Positions 24,006 through 31,903 of a stretch of DNA of 46,266 nucleotides are shown here, piece by piece. Source of the stretch: Fontibacter flavus (GTDB taxonomy: Bacteria > Bacteroidota > Bacteroidia > Cytophagales > Cyclobacteriaceae). Each line of letters opens with the position of its first letter. The stretch's first letter is position 1. Position numbers and translations under genes: made by a program. Location of the stretch: NCBI RefSeq assembly GCF_042432905.1, contig NZ_JBHLWI010000046.1, positions 1 through 46,266 on the forward strand, written 5' to 3'. The notes beneath the pieces are model-generated. The model was given only the letters and a program-made list of their open reading frames with translations, was not told the DNA's origin and ran no database searches.

Positions 24006-24040
24006 TTGATTATTTCATGAGAAAAATCTAATTAATTTTG
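24006..24040 (+). promoter_or_regulatory. Possible promoter of the SDR gene
   Basis: TTG (24006-24008) and TAATTTTG (24033-24040), the latter a full TAnnTTTG match, lie 24 bases apart, slightly more than usual. They are about 47 bp upstream of the start codon. Prediction only. Confidence 0.35.
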
Positions 24041-24086
24041 ACGACATTTATTTTTTCGAAATGCAGCAAAGGAAAACAGCAAAAAG

Positions 24087-24854
24087 ATGAGAAATAAACT
24101 ATTCCATAAAACATATATCATTACAGGCGCAAGCAGTGGGATGGGAAGAGCAACTGCTTTGGCTTTTGCAGGTGAAGGTGCCAACCTGGTTTTGAGCGGC
24201 AGAGACTACCTAAGAGGACAGGAAATCGAAAATGAAATTCAGGTGGCTGAAGGAAATGCCGTTTTTCTTCCAGGTGATGTGGGGGACATGGACTACAACA
24301 GGAAACTGGTGGATTTAGCGGTCAAAACTTATGGCCAATTGGATGGTGTCATCACCAATGCAGGAATTCTTGGACTCGGCTCGATAACAGAGGTCGACCC
24401 CGAACTCTGGCATAAAACATTTAGCGTCAACGTGGATGCAGTGTACTACCTTTTGAAGTTCGCCATACCTGAAATGCTCAAAAGATCTTCTGCTTCTGTT
24501 GTCATCAACTCCTCCATCGCTGCTTTCAAAACATTTCCCAACCACCCAGCGTACTGTGCCTCCAAAGCTGCCTTAGTAGCCTTGGCCAAGCAGGCTGCGG
24601 TAGAATATGGTCCAACCATCCGGATCAATACCATTTGCCCAGGCCCAGTGGACACGCCCTTTATACATGATTCCGCTGTAGCCTTCCCCGATCCCGCCAA
24701 AGCTGTAGAGAATGCTGGTCAAAACACCCTGCTCAAAAGACTGGGGCAACCGGAAGATATCGCCAAACTCTCGCTTTTCCTCGCCTCCGATGATGCCTCC
24801 TGGATTACAGGAAGTGTCTTCACCATCGATGGGGGCATCATGGCAAAAGGCTGA
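24087..24854 (+). CDS. Short-chain dehydrogenase/reductase
   Basis: Classical SDR, 255 residues. The cofactor motif TGASSGMGRA is at residues 11-20, NAG at about 91-93, and the active site Ser (INSSIA) with YCASK at about 156-160. The C-terminal motif ITGSVFTIDGG is typical. It reduces or oxidises an alcohol/ketone with NAD(P)(H); the substrate is unknown. It is divergent from the oxidoreductase operon and precedes the gamma-glutamyltransferase gene by 78 bp. Confidence 0.92.
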   Translation: MRNKLFHKTYIITGASSGMGRATALAFAGEGANLVLSGRDYLRGQEIENEIQVAEGNAVFLPGDVGDMDYNRKLVDLAVKTYGQLDGVITNAGILGLGSITEVDPELWHKTFSVNVDAVYYLLKFAIPEMLKRSSASVVINSSIAAFKTFPNHPAYCASKAALVALAKQAAVEYGPTIRINTICPGPVDTPFIHDSAVAFPDPAKAVENAGQNTLLKRLGQPEDIAKLSLFLASDDASWITGSVFTIDGGIMAKG

Positions 24855-24932
24855 AAAGCAAAAATGATCAATCTAAAAAACATACCTTTCTTGCAAGACA
24901 AGATTTAGAATTTCGACAAAAAAATCCCCAAT

Positions 24933-26636
24933 ATGAATATGCTTCTACGATCCTCCTTTTTGGCCTTCCTGATTTTAGGAATACTCCAATATTTCAATGC
25001 TCCAGCCAATGCCCAGGTCACTTATGGCAAAAACGGCATGGTAGTCTCCGACAATGTATTGGCTTCACAGGTAGGGATTGACATCATGAAAAAAGGCGGC
25101 AATGCGATTGATGCGAGTATTGCTACAGCCTTTGCCCTAGCAGTCACCCATCCTGAGGCCGGTAATATAGGAGGTGGGGGATTTATCGTACTCATGAAGG
25201 CAAATGGCGAAGTCACCACCTTTGACTTCAGGGAAAAAGCACCCCTCAATGCCAGTCCAGATATGTTTTTGGATACTGAAGGAAACTTGGTTGAAAATTC
25301 AAATCATCAAGGCCTGAAAGCAGTTGGAGTGCCGGGAACGGTGGCGGGTCTGTATTTGGCCCATCAGCGATATGGTAAACTTCCATGGAAGGATTTAGTG
25401 CAACCTTCAGTGAACCTGGCTATTGAGGGTTTCCCCATGCCATGGGGGCTGTATCAGGTAGCTTTAAACCTGGCCGAATGGGATGAGTCTTTTGATATCA
25501 TGACCAATTATTTCAGAAATGAAAATGGTGACATCATCCAACCCGGAGAAATCTGGAGGCAACCTGCTTTAGGCAACACTTTAAGCTTGATTAGGGACCA
25601 TGGCCATGATGGTTTTTATAAAGGTCCTGTGGCAGATGAAATTGAATCCTATATGAAAGCCAATGGAGGGCTGATTACGAAAAAGGACTTGGAGAAATAT
25701 ACTGCAGTAGAAAGGCAGCCGCTCAAAGGGAGTTACAAAGGTTTCGATATTTACTCCATGCCTCCGCCGAGTTCGGGTGGTGTGGCCCTAATCGAAATGA
25801 TGAACCTGATGGAACTGGCAGATTTGTCCAGCATTGAGTTCAATTCTACCGCCTATGTTCACCTGGTAGCTGAAGCCATGCGCAGGGCTTTTGCTGACAG
25901 GGCTGAGCACTTGGGTGATCCTGATTTCAACCCGGAAATGCCTGTGGACAGGTTGATCTCCAAAGAATTTGCCCAAATGAGATTGGAAAACATGGATATG
26001 ACCAAGGCCTCGGCTAGTGATTCCAGCAGGTTTGGGCAGCTATATGATGGCAGTAGTACCACCCATTTTTCAGTAGTGGATAAGGATGGCAATGCGGTAT
26101 CACTTACTTACACACTGGAACATTCCTATGGCGTAGGCATGGGTTCCTCCAAATTAGGTTTTATTTTCAACAATGAAATGGGGGATTTTAATCCCCAACC
26201 CGGCATCACTACTTCCAAAGGACAGATCGGCAGTGATCCAAACCAAATCGTTCCGGAAAAAAGGATGCTGTCCAGCATGACCCCTACGATTGTGGGCAAG
26301 GATGGCAAACCCTATTTGGTCATCGGTAGCCCGGGGGGAAGAACCATCATCAATACCGTTTTCCAAACAGTCCTGAATGTATTGGAGTACAATATGCGCA
26401 TAGACAAGGCTATAGAAGCTATGAAAATACATCACCAATGGCTGCCAGATGAAATCCGGTATGAGCGGCACCTGATGTCACCAGATACCAGGCAGGCATT
26501 GGAAAAAATGGGACACAAGCTTCGGCCAGTCAACAATCTTGGTGTATTGATGGGGATCACCTATGACCCAATACTCAAAGCCTATGTAGGCGCTTCAGAA
26601 TCCTCCAGCAAAGAAGGCGCAGCTGTGGGATATTGA
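24933..26636 (+). CDS. ggt: Gamma-glutamyltransferase
   Basis: Exported N-terminal nucleophile hydrolase, 567 residues, with a signal peptide of about 27 residues (ending ANAQ). It hydrolyses glutathione and other gamma-glutamyl compounds. The nucleophile Thr376 lies in GSSTTHFSVVDKDG, where autocleavage makes the large and small subunits. SSMTPTIV and GSPGGRTIINT are the other conserved small-subunit motifs. The length is normal for the family. Both the SDR and this gene read rightward, but no link in function is apparent. Confidence 0.95.
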   Translation: MNMLLRSSFLAFLILGILQYFNAPANAQVTYGKNGMVVSDNVLASQVGIDIMKKGGNAIDASIATAFALAVTHPEAGNIGGGGFIVLMKANGEVTTFDFREKAPLNASPDMFLDTEGNLVENSNHQGLKAVGVPGTVAGLYLAHQRYGKLPWKDLVQPSVNLAIEGFPMPWGLYQVALNLAEWDESFDIMTNYFRNENGDIIQPGEIWRQPALGNTLSLIRDHGHDGFYKGPVADEIESYMKANGGLITKKDLEKYTAVERQPLKGSYKGFDIYSMPPPSSGGVALIEMMNLMELADLSSIEFNSTAYVHLVAEAMRRAFADRAEHLGDPDFNPEMPVDRLISKEFAQMRLENMDMTKASASDSSRFGQLYDGSSTTHFSVVDKDGNAVSLTYTLEHSYGVGMGSSKLGFIFNNEMGDFNPQPGITTSKGQIGSDPNQIVPEKRMLSSMTPTIVGKDGKPYLVIGSPGGRTIINTVFQTVLNVLEYNMRIDKAIEAMKIHHQWLPDEIRYERHLMSPDTRQALEKMGHKLRPVNNLGVLMGITYDPILKAYVGASESSSKEGAAVGY

Positions 26637-26725
26637 TGTGGGATGTTGGATGTTTGATGTCGGAAGTAGGGATGTTGGATTTTGAAACATTAAGGAGTTT
26701 AGGGCATTAAGATGTTCATTAAGGG
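26637..26725. repeat. Dispersed intergenic repeat, inverted copy
   Basis: The reverse strand contains CCCTTAATGAACATCTTAATG, split by family variation, followed by CCCTAAACTCCTTAATG, AAAATCCAACATCC and further CGACATC/AACATCC units. It is the same family as at 17580-17656, 18430-18480 and 27435-27505. The copy begins directly after the ggt stop codon. No coding content. Confidence 0.5.
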
Positions 26726-27064
26726 AATGTCTTGGAGGTCCTGGCGTAAAACCAAAAAGTTTTAATTCTCGCAAAGTACCCAACGAGAAGAAATTGAACA
26801 AAACGGTCGACTCCATTTAAGTAAGTCTAATTACCGGACTTCCTTAATCTCAATCAGCATAGGAATTCGTGTAAATTCTAAAGCTTCGCACATAATTCAT
26901 TTCCCTAAGAAGCCATGATATACAAAAATCTTCAAACATTCATTTCAACCTAATTGCAGAAAAAACTAATTTGTGTAATTCCATCTAACTTAACCTTAAT
27001 TGGCATCAAAACATAGAATATAATTTAACCCGACTTAGTAGATATTTAACATTATCTCTTTGTC

Positions 27065-27240
27065 ACTTTTTGTCCCCAAAAGAATCGGGGCAGGCTTTGA
27101 CACAAAAAGTAACCAAAAAAGTCAAGACGAAGGAATCCTATCAGCCCGCAAGGCCGGAGCCGGCCTGTCTGCCATAACCATCAAGGCAGGCCCGGTCCGT
27201 CGTCACTCCCGCCCTGCCTACTTAGTCGATTCAGGTTTCA
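27065..27240. repeat. Intergenic mosaic repeat with hairpins
   Basis: ACTTTTTGT (27065-27073) and ACAAAAAGT (27102-27110) are 9-bp inverted repeats; AACCAAAAAAGTC follows. Then GGCCGGAGCCGGCC is a compact palindrome, and CTGCC / GGCAG flank an 11-base loop. This type of sequence (ACTTTTTG ... CAAAAAGTAACCAAAAAAGTC) is a widespread intergenic element in Bacteroidota by my recollection. A 66-codon open frame across it looks spurious. The G/C-rich part stands out from the AT-rich surroundings. 26726-27064 and 27241-27430 hold nothing I can support. Confidence 0.5.
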
Positions 27241-27434
27241 ATGTTATGAGATTCTTTTAATACTCACCACCGCTTATCTAAAGTTAGCTACTTAACGTTA
27301 CTTTGAAAATGTCTTCGAATTCGCGGATCTAAAAATCCTCCTCCCACAGAACCCATCTCCCAAACTTTTCAAAACTCCAACCTTTTTACTTTTTCCTTTT
27401 GCCTTGGCTCTTACTCTTTCCCGAAATCCCACTT

Positions 27435-27505
27435 TCGACATCCGAATTTCACCCCCCTTATTAATGAATCTCTGAATGCCCTAAACTCCTAAATGGTTCA
27501 AAAAA
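27435..27505. repeat. Dispersed intergenic repeat
   Basis: CTTTCGACATCCGAATTTCACC, here quoted by parts (CGACATCC, TTTCACC), then TTAATGAATCTCTGAATG, CCCTAAACTCC and TAAATGGTTC. A further copy of the family seen at 17580-17656 and 26637-26725. It ends at the stop of the serine hydrolase gene. Confidence 0.45.
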
Positions 27506-27509
27506 AGAA

Positions 27510-28592
27510 TCACCAATTCGCCATCGCTTCAATAATAGAACGCTCCAATGCCTCCCTTGAAGGGTGTTCATTGTTGTTCAACATGATAAAAGTAATGTCT
27601 TTATCCAGTGCCCTGACGATAAGATTCCTATAACCGGGATTACTGCCGGTATGGGAGACAGTTTTACCCAATTGTGGATATTTGTCAACATCCCAGCCAA
27701 AGCCATAATAGCTTAATGATCCATCGTTCAACAGTGTTGGAGAAAAAGCCTGATCTAGCGTCATGCCCGATACAATCCTATTGGCTTTTAATGCACTGTC
27801 CCAGTTCAGCAAATCATGCACATTGGAACTGATCCTTCCCGGTCCTTTCCTATTGCCTAACCAAACTGTATAGTCAGAGGAATGGAATTTATTGGCATTG
27901 ATATAAATCCCTTTTTCATCCAGAGAATGTCCGGCAGCAAAGTTCTTGACCATGGCTTTTTCCTCCAAAGTCCTGATATCCGTGTTTGATAAACCCAAAG
28001 GTTCAAAAATCCACTCCCTGCTCAACTCAATAAAATCACGTCCTGTCACTTTCTCCACGATACTGGCCAGAAAAACATAGCCAGTATTGCTATATTCATA
28101 CTTTTCGCCAGGCTGGGCCAACATAGGCGGGTGGAATTTTCTAAGGTATTCCAAGATGTCTTCGTTGCCGGCCACCTTGCTTTTATCCCAATGTTGATCC
28201 ATCACAGCCTGATAGTCCGGTAAACCGTTGGTATGGCTGAGCAACTGCCGTATGCTTACTCCCTTGTAAGGAATATCCAGGTACTGATCGGCGAGGTCCC
28301 CATAATCCAGCAGGCCCTTTTCCTGACACATCATGACCATCATTGCTGTAAACTGCTTCGTAATGGAGGCCATCTCAAAAATATCAGAGATGAGCAAGGG
28401 TGTGCCTGACTCAAACTCTCTGTAACCTGCCGCTTTCTCAAAAACCACTTCCCCTCCTTCACTCAGCACCACCACCCCCGAGAAACCTTCTTCCGCGGCT
28501 TTGGTAAAAGCCTGTTCTACCTTATCCAATTGGGCGAAGGCAGGAACCTGAAATGTGAAAAGCAGGAGCAAAAAGGACAGTGATTTTTTCAT
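27510..28592 (-). CDS. Exported serine hydrolase, class C beta-lactamase family
   Basis: Penicillin-binding-protein-like hydrolase (Beta-lactamase domain, family S12), 360 residues from the ATG at 28592, where a clear signal peptide (MKKSLSFLLLLFTFQVPAFA) begins; a start at 28634 would spoil it. Catalytic motifs: SITK (Ser76, Lys79), YSN near residue 160 and HTG in VSHTGSNPG. Members act as D-aminopeptidases, esterases or carboxypeptidases; true beta-lactamase activity is rare in this type. It is monocistronic and divergent from the amidase gene. Confidence 0.9.
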   Translation of the reverse strand: MKKSLSFLLLLFTFQVPAFAQLDKVEQAFTKAAEEGFSGVVVLSEGGEVVFEKAAGYREFESGTPLLISDIFEMASITKQFTAMMVMMCQEKGLLDYGDLADQYLDIPYKGVSIRQLLSHTNGLPDYQAVMDQHWDKSKVAGNEDILEYLRKFHPPMLAQPGEKYEYSNTGYVFLASIVEKVTGRDFIELSREWIFEPLGLSNTDIRTLEEKAMVKNFAAGHSLDEKGIYINANKFHSSDYTVWLGNRKGPGRISSNVHDLLNWDSALKANRIVSGMTLDQAFSPTLLNDGSLSYYGFGWDVDKYPQLGKTVSHTGSNPGYRNLIVRALDKDITFIMLNNNEHPSREALERSIIEAMANW

Positions 28593-28799
28593 AAGTTCAA
28601 TAAGTCTAAGAGAGTAAGCCAAACAAGAATTCAAAAATTACTGAATATCAACGGAATTAGAAAACAGCAACACCAGCTTTTCATTTATCAACCTTTATTT
28701 GATGATCAATATAAATAGTGAATCCTCAACCTAATCGGGTGTCCAAAAATGTTTAGGGTTTTTTCTATATTTAATATTCCAATTCCCTTGACCTTTCAG

Positions 28800-30335
28800 A
28801 TGAAGCCCATGCAAGCATTTAAAAAATTCAACCTCATGCTCTTGACTGCTCTATTTTTTGCCTGTCAAGGCGAAAAGCAGGCAGATATTGAGGTAAGTGA
28901 GCTGACTATTTCCAAAATCCATCAGGCCTATCAAAATGGGGACTATACCAGTGAACAACTTGTCAGCGCTTATCTGGAAAGGATTTCCCAGATGGATTCC
29001 TCCATCAATGCGATCACGTTCATCAATCCGGAAGCCTTAGAAATTGCCAAAAATTTGGATCAGGAATATCAGGAAACAAAGACTTTACGCCCGCTACATG
29101 GTATTCCTTTGATCGTCAAAGACAACATCAATACCAAAGACCTACCCACAACTGCCGGCTCGCTGGCCCTTAAAGATTTCTATCCTAAAGAAGACGCTTT
29201 CATCATCAAAAGGCTTATCCAAGCCGGTGCCATAGTCATTGCCAAATCCAATATGGCGGAATGGGCCTTTAGCCCTATGCACAGCCATAGTTCCACTGCA
29301 GGCATCACCAGAAACCCCTACAACTTAGACCATGTTCCCGCTGGTTCCAGCGGTGGTACGGGTGCAGCTATGGCTGCTAATTTTGGCACAATAGGATTGG
29401 GAACAGATACCGGAAATTCCATTAGAGGCCCTTCTTCCCACAATGCCCTTGTGGGATTCAGGACAACCTTGGGCCTGATCAGCAGAGAGGGTATAGTGCC
29501 GCTTTATTTGAGAAATGATGTGGTGGGGCCTATGTGCAGAACAGTAGAAGATGCAGTAAAAGTATTGGAAGTAATGGCTGCTTTTGATCCTCAGGACCCC
29601 ATCACCGGCCATGCTCAGGGGAAAATCCCGGAAAACTACACCCAATTCCTCGACAAGGAGGGCTTGACAGGAGCAAGAATCGGAGTATTCAGGACACTCA
29701 GCGAAAACAATCCTGATCCAGAGATCAAGGCCCTTTTCGAACAGGCCATCTTGGATATGCAAAGTATGGGAGCGACGATCATTGATTCCGTGCTGGTACA
29801 GGATTTTGATAGCCTCCGACAGGACCAATGGTGTGCTACTTTCAAGGAAGACCTAGAAACATTTTTAGCTGAATACGGAAACCCTCAAACGCCCAAAACA
29901 TTGGAAGAGGTGATTGCAATCGGGACAGCCTCGGATTTTGCCAAAATTAGATTGGAAACCTTCCTGACCAATTCAGGAAGGTGGGGAAGCCCTGAAATCG
30001 GTTGTGGCGATGCCTATACAGATGAAAAAAGAATTGCGTTTAGAGAAGCTATAGAAAAAGCCATGGATGAGCTGAATCTGGATGCCTTGATCTATCCTTC
30101 CTGGAACAATGCTCCTGCCACAATTGCCAATTTTCAGGAAGAGTATAAGGGGGACAACAGTCAGGTCATTGCTCCACACACCGGCCAGCCAGCCTTCACG
30201 GTTCCAATAGGCTTTACTTCCGGAAATCTTCCTGCCGGTATTCAATTTTTGGGAAGGATGTATGCAGAGCCCATTTTGATCCGATTGGCCTATGCCTATG
30301 AACAGCACACTAAGCACCGAAAACCGCCTTTTTAA
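28800..30335 (+). CDS. Amidase signature family lipoprotein
   Basis: 511 residues from the ATG at 28800, chosen because a lipoprotein signal (LLTALFFAC, Cys22) then lies at the N terminus; an ATG at 28749 is possible. The Ser-cisSer-Lys triad fits Lys107 (IVKDN), Ser183/184 (AGSSGG) and Ser207 (TGNSIRG). It hydrolyses an amide, substrate unknown. An extracytoplasmic, lipid-anchored amidase is a recurrent Bacteroidota variant. The reading frame is intact and of normal length. Confidence 0.9.
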   Translation: MKPMQAFKKFNLMLLTALFFACQGEKQADIEVSELTISKIHQAYQNGDYTSEQLVSAYLERISQMDSSINAITFINPEALEIAKNLDQEYQETKTLRPLHGIPLIVKDNINTKDLPTTAGSLALKDFYPKEDAFIIKRLIQAGAIVIAKSNMAEWAFSPMHSHSSTAGITRNPYNLDHVPAGSSGGTGAAMAANFGTIGLGTDTGNSIRGPSSHNALVGFRTTLGLISREGIVPLYLRNDVVGPMCRTVEDAVKVLEVMAAFDPQDPITGHAQGKIPENYTQFLDKEGLTGARIGVFRTLSENNPDPEIKALFEQAILDMQSMGATIIDSVLVQDFDSLRQDQWCATFKEDLETFLAEYGNPQTPKTLEEVIAIGTASDFAKIRLETFLTNSGRWGSPEIGCGDAYTDEKRIAFREAIEKAMDELNLDALIYPSWNNAPATIANFQEEYKGDNSQVIAPHTGQPAFTVPIGFTSGNLPAGIQFLGRMYAEPILIRLAYAYEQHTKHRKPPF

Positions 30336-30458
30336 GCCATCAGATGTTAAATCCAGGTATTTGAAAATTGAAATTACGTCTAAGTTTAATCAATTGGTGT
30401 TTTGACGGTTTTATCTTTTTTCGGTTATGCAATATTTTATATTGCCAATCAATAATAT

Positions 30459-30492
30459 TTTGAAATAAATGCATTTTTTTATTGTATTTTAG
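30459..30492 (+). promoter_or_regulatory. Possible promoter of the kinase operon
   Basis: TTTG (30459-30462) and TATTTTAG (30485-30492; one mismatch to TAnnTTTG) lie 22 bases apart, about 30 bp upstream of the first kinase start. Prediction only. Confidence 0.35.
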
Positions 30493-30522
30493 ACCAGCGT
30501 TTTTTAACCAAAGCCCTTTCCT

Positions 30523-31893
30523 ATGTCATTGGAGAACCTCATCGCTTTTATTTTAATCCTCACCATACGCAATAGAGTGATCAAAGGTGAAATCCCTTTG
30601 CATTGGAAAAAATGGGTTCATATAGGTCTATTCGTTTCCATTGTCCTATTTTTCATTGATTCAAGCAGTATTTTTGGGAATACTTTCCCCAAAATACTCT
30701 CTATTGCACTGATCGGTATCATCGTATATGGCGTTTTCAAGTTGCCTGAACTCAGTGTCGTTAGGACTTGGGTTTATGCCGTTCTACCATTGATCGCCAC
30801 CTCCATTATCGGTGATGTGGTGTCATTTATCAGTCCTGATTTTTTCAATAAGAGGGAAAGCTATTTTGAATTGGCCAATTTTCTGGCCATCGTGTGGGCA
30901 ATCTCCATGTGGTACAATGCCCGTAAACAAAGAAAGGCCTTAGAAGCAGAACGGAAAAAAGCAGAAGAAAGAGAGAAAGAATTCAGGATCACAGAAGCTT
31001 TGAAAGCCCAACTTGAAATACAAGTTGCAGAAAGAACCGCTGAACTAAGGAAGCAAAAAGAAGAATTAGAGAAGGCACTCCAAGAACTTAAGGCAACCCA
31101 ATCCCAATTGATCCATGCGGAAAAGATGGCCTCACTCGGCGAACTCACAGCAGGTATCGCCCATGAGATTCAGAATCCCTTGAATTTTGTAAATAATTTT
31201 TCAGAGGTGAGTGTGGAGCTGGTGGAGGAGATACGAGAATTAAGACTCAAGACCCAAGACTCAAGACCCAAGACCGAGGAGGATGAGATATTGGAGGATA
31301 TAAGGCAGAACTTAGAAAAGATTCAGCATCACGGAAAGCGGGCAGATGGTATTGTCAAGGGCATGTTGGCACATAGCCGATCCGATGCCGGAATAAAGGA
31401 GCTGACTGATATCAATGCCCTGGCTGATGAGTACCTCAGAATGTCCTTTCATGGTCTTAGGGCAAAGGATAAAAGCTTCAATGCAGACTTTAAAACCGAC
31501 TTTGATCTCACTCTCCCCAAAGTCAATGTGGTGCCACAGGAGATCAGTAGGGTACTGCTGAATCTGATCAACAATGCATTTCAGGCTTGTGCGGATAGGA
31601 ACAAAGACCTGGCAGGTTTTGAAAACCTGCCAGGTCTAACGCCAACAGTCACTGTCTCCACCAAAAACCTTGGGGATAAAATCGAGATTTCCGTCAAAGA
31701 CAACGGTCCAGGTATCCCAGATGCCATCAAGGATAAAATATTCCAGCCCTTTTTTACCACCAAACCTACAGGACAGGGAACTGGCTTGGGATTAAGTCTG
31801 AGCTATGATATCGTGAAGGCGCATGGGGGGGAGATTAGTGTGGAATCCCAAGAAGGACTAGGAACCACATTTAATATAAGTTTACCGATTTGA
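30523..31893 (+). CDS. Membrane-bound sensor histidine kinase 1
   Basis: 456 residues. Four hydrophobic segments lie in residues about 30-130, then a coiled-coil linker (residues 140-200, KALEAERKKAEEREKEFRI). The HisKA-type dimerisation/phosphoacceptor segment is LGELTAGIAHEIQNPLNFVNNF with His214; N box LLNLINNAFQA, G1 DNGPGIP and G2 GTGLGLSLS follow. The transmembrane domain has no recognised ligand pocket. It is the first of three adjacent kinase genes (10-bp gap to the next). The protein carries two extra loops made by in-frame DNA repeats (7-bp units at 31242-31276, palindrome at 31605-31637). Confidence 0.93.
   Translation: MSLENLIAFILILTIRNRVIKGEIPLHWKKWVHIGLFVSIVLFFIDSSSIFGNTFPKILSIALIGIIVYGVFKLPELSVVRTWVYAVLPLIATSIIGDVVSFISPDFFNKRESYFELANFLAIVWAISMWYNARKQRKALEAERKKAEEREKEFRITEALKAQLEIQVAERTAELRKQKEELEKALQELKATQSQLIHAEKMASLGELTAGIAHEIQNPLNFVNNFSEVSVELVEEIRELRLKTQDSRPKTEEDEILEDIRQNLEKIQHHGKRADGIVKGMLAHSRSDAGIKELTDINALADEYLRMSFHGLRAKDKSFNADFKTDFDLTLPKVNVVPQEISRVLLNLINNAFQACADRNKDLAGFENLPGLTPTVTVSTKNLGDKIEISVKDNGPGIPDAIKDKIFQPFFTTKPTGQGTGLGLSLSYDIVKAHGGEISVESQEGLGTTFNISLPI
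31242..31276 (+). repeat. 7-bp tandem repeat tract inside kinase 1
   Basis: Five units: AAGACTC, AAGACCC, AAGACTC, AAGACCC, AAGACCG. They encode the KTQDSRPKT loop between the two helices of the phosphoacceptor domain. The units are 7 bp, not a multiple of 3, yet the reading frame is kept. Confidence 0.85.
31605..31637 (+). repeat. 33-bp palindrome inserted in frame in kinase 1
   Basis: AGACCTGGCAGGTTTT (31605-31620), one G, then AAAACCTGCCAGGTCT (31622-31637): perfect 16-bp arms around a single base. It adds 11 codons (KDLAGFENLPG) right after the N box of the ATPase domain. The same insertion, at the same place, is in kinases 2 and 3. Confidence 0.9.
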
Positions 31894-31903
31894 CTTTTAA
31901 ACA

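Noticed and set aside
27060..27260. 66-codon open frame on the plus strand
   Set aside because: It is the translation of a known type of intergenic repeat with hairpins.
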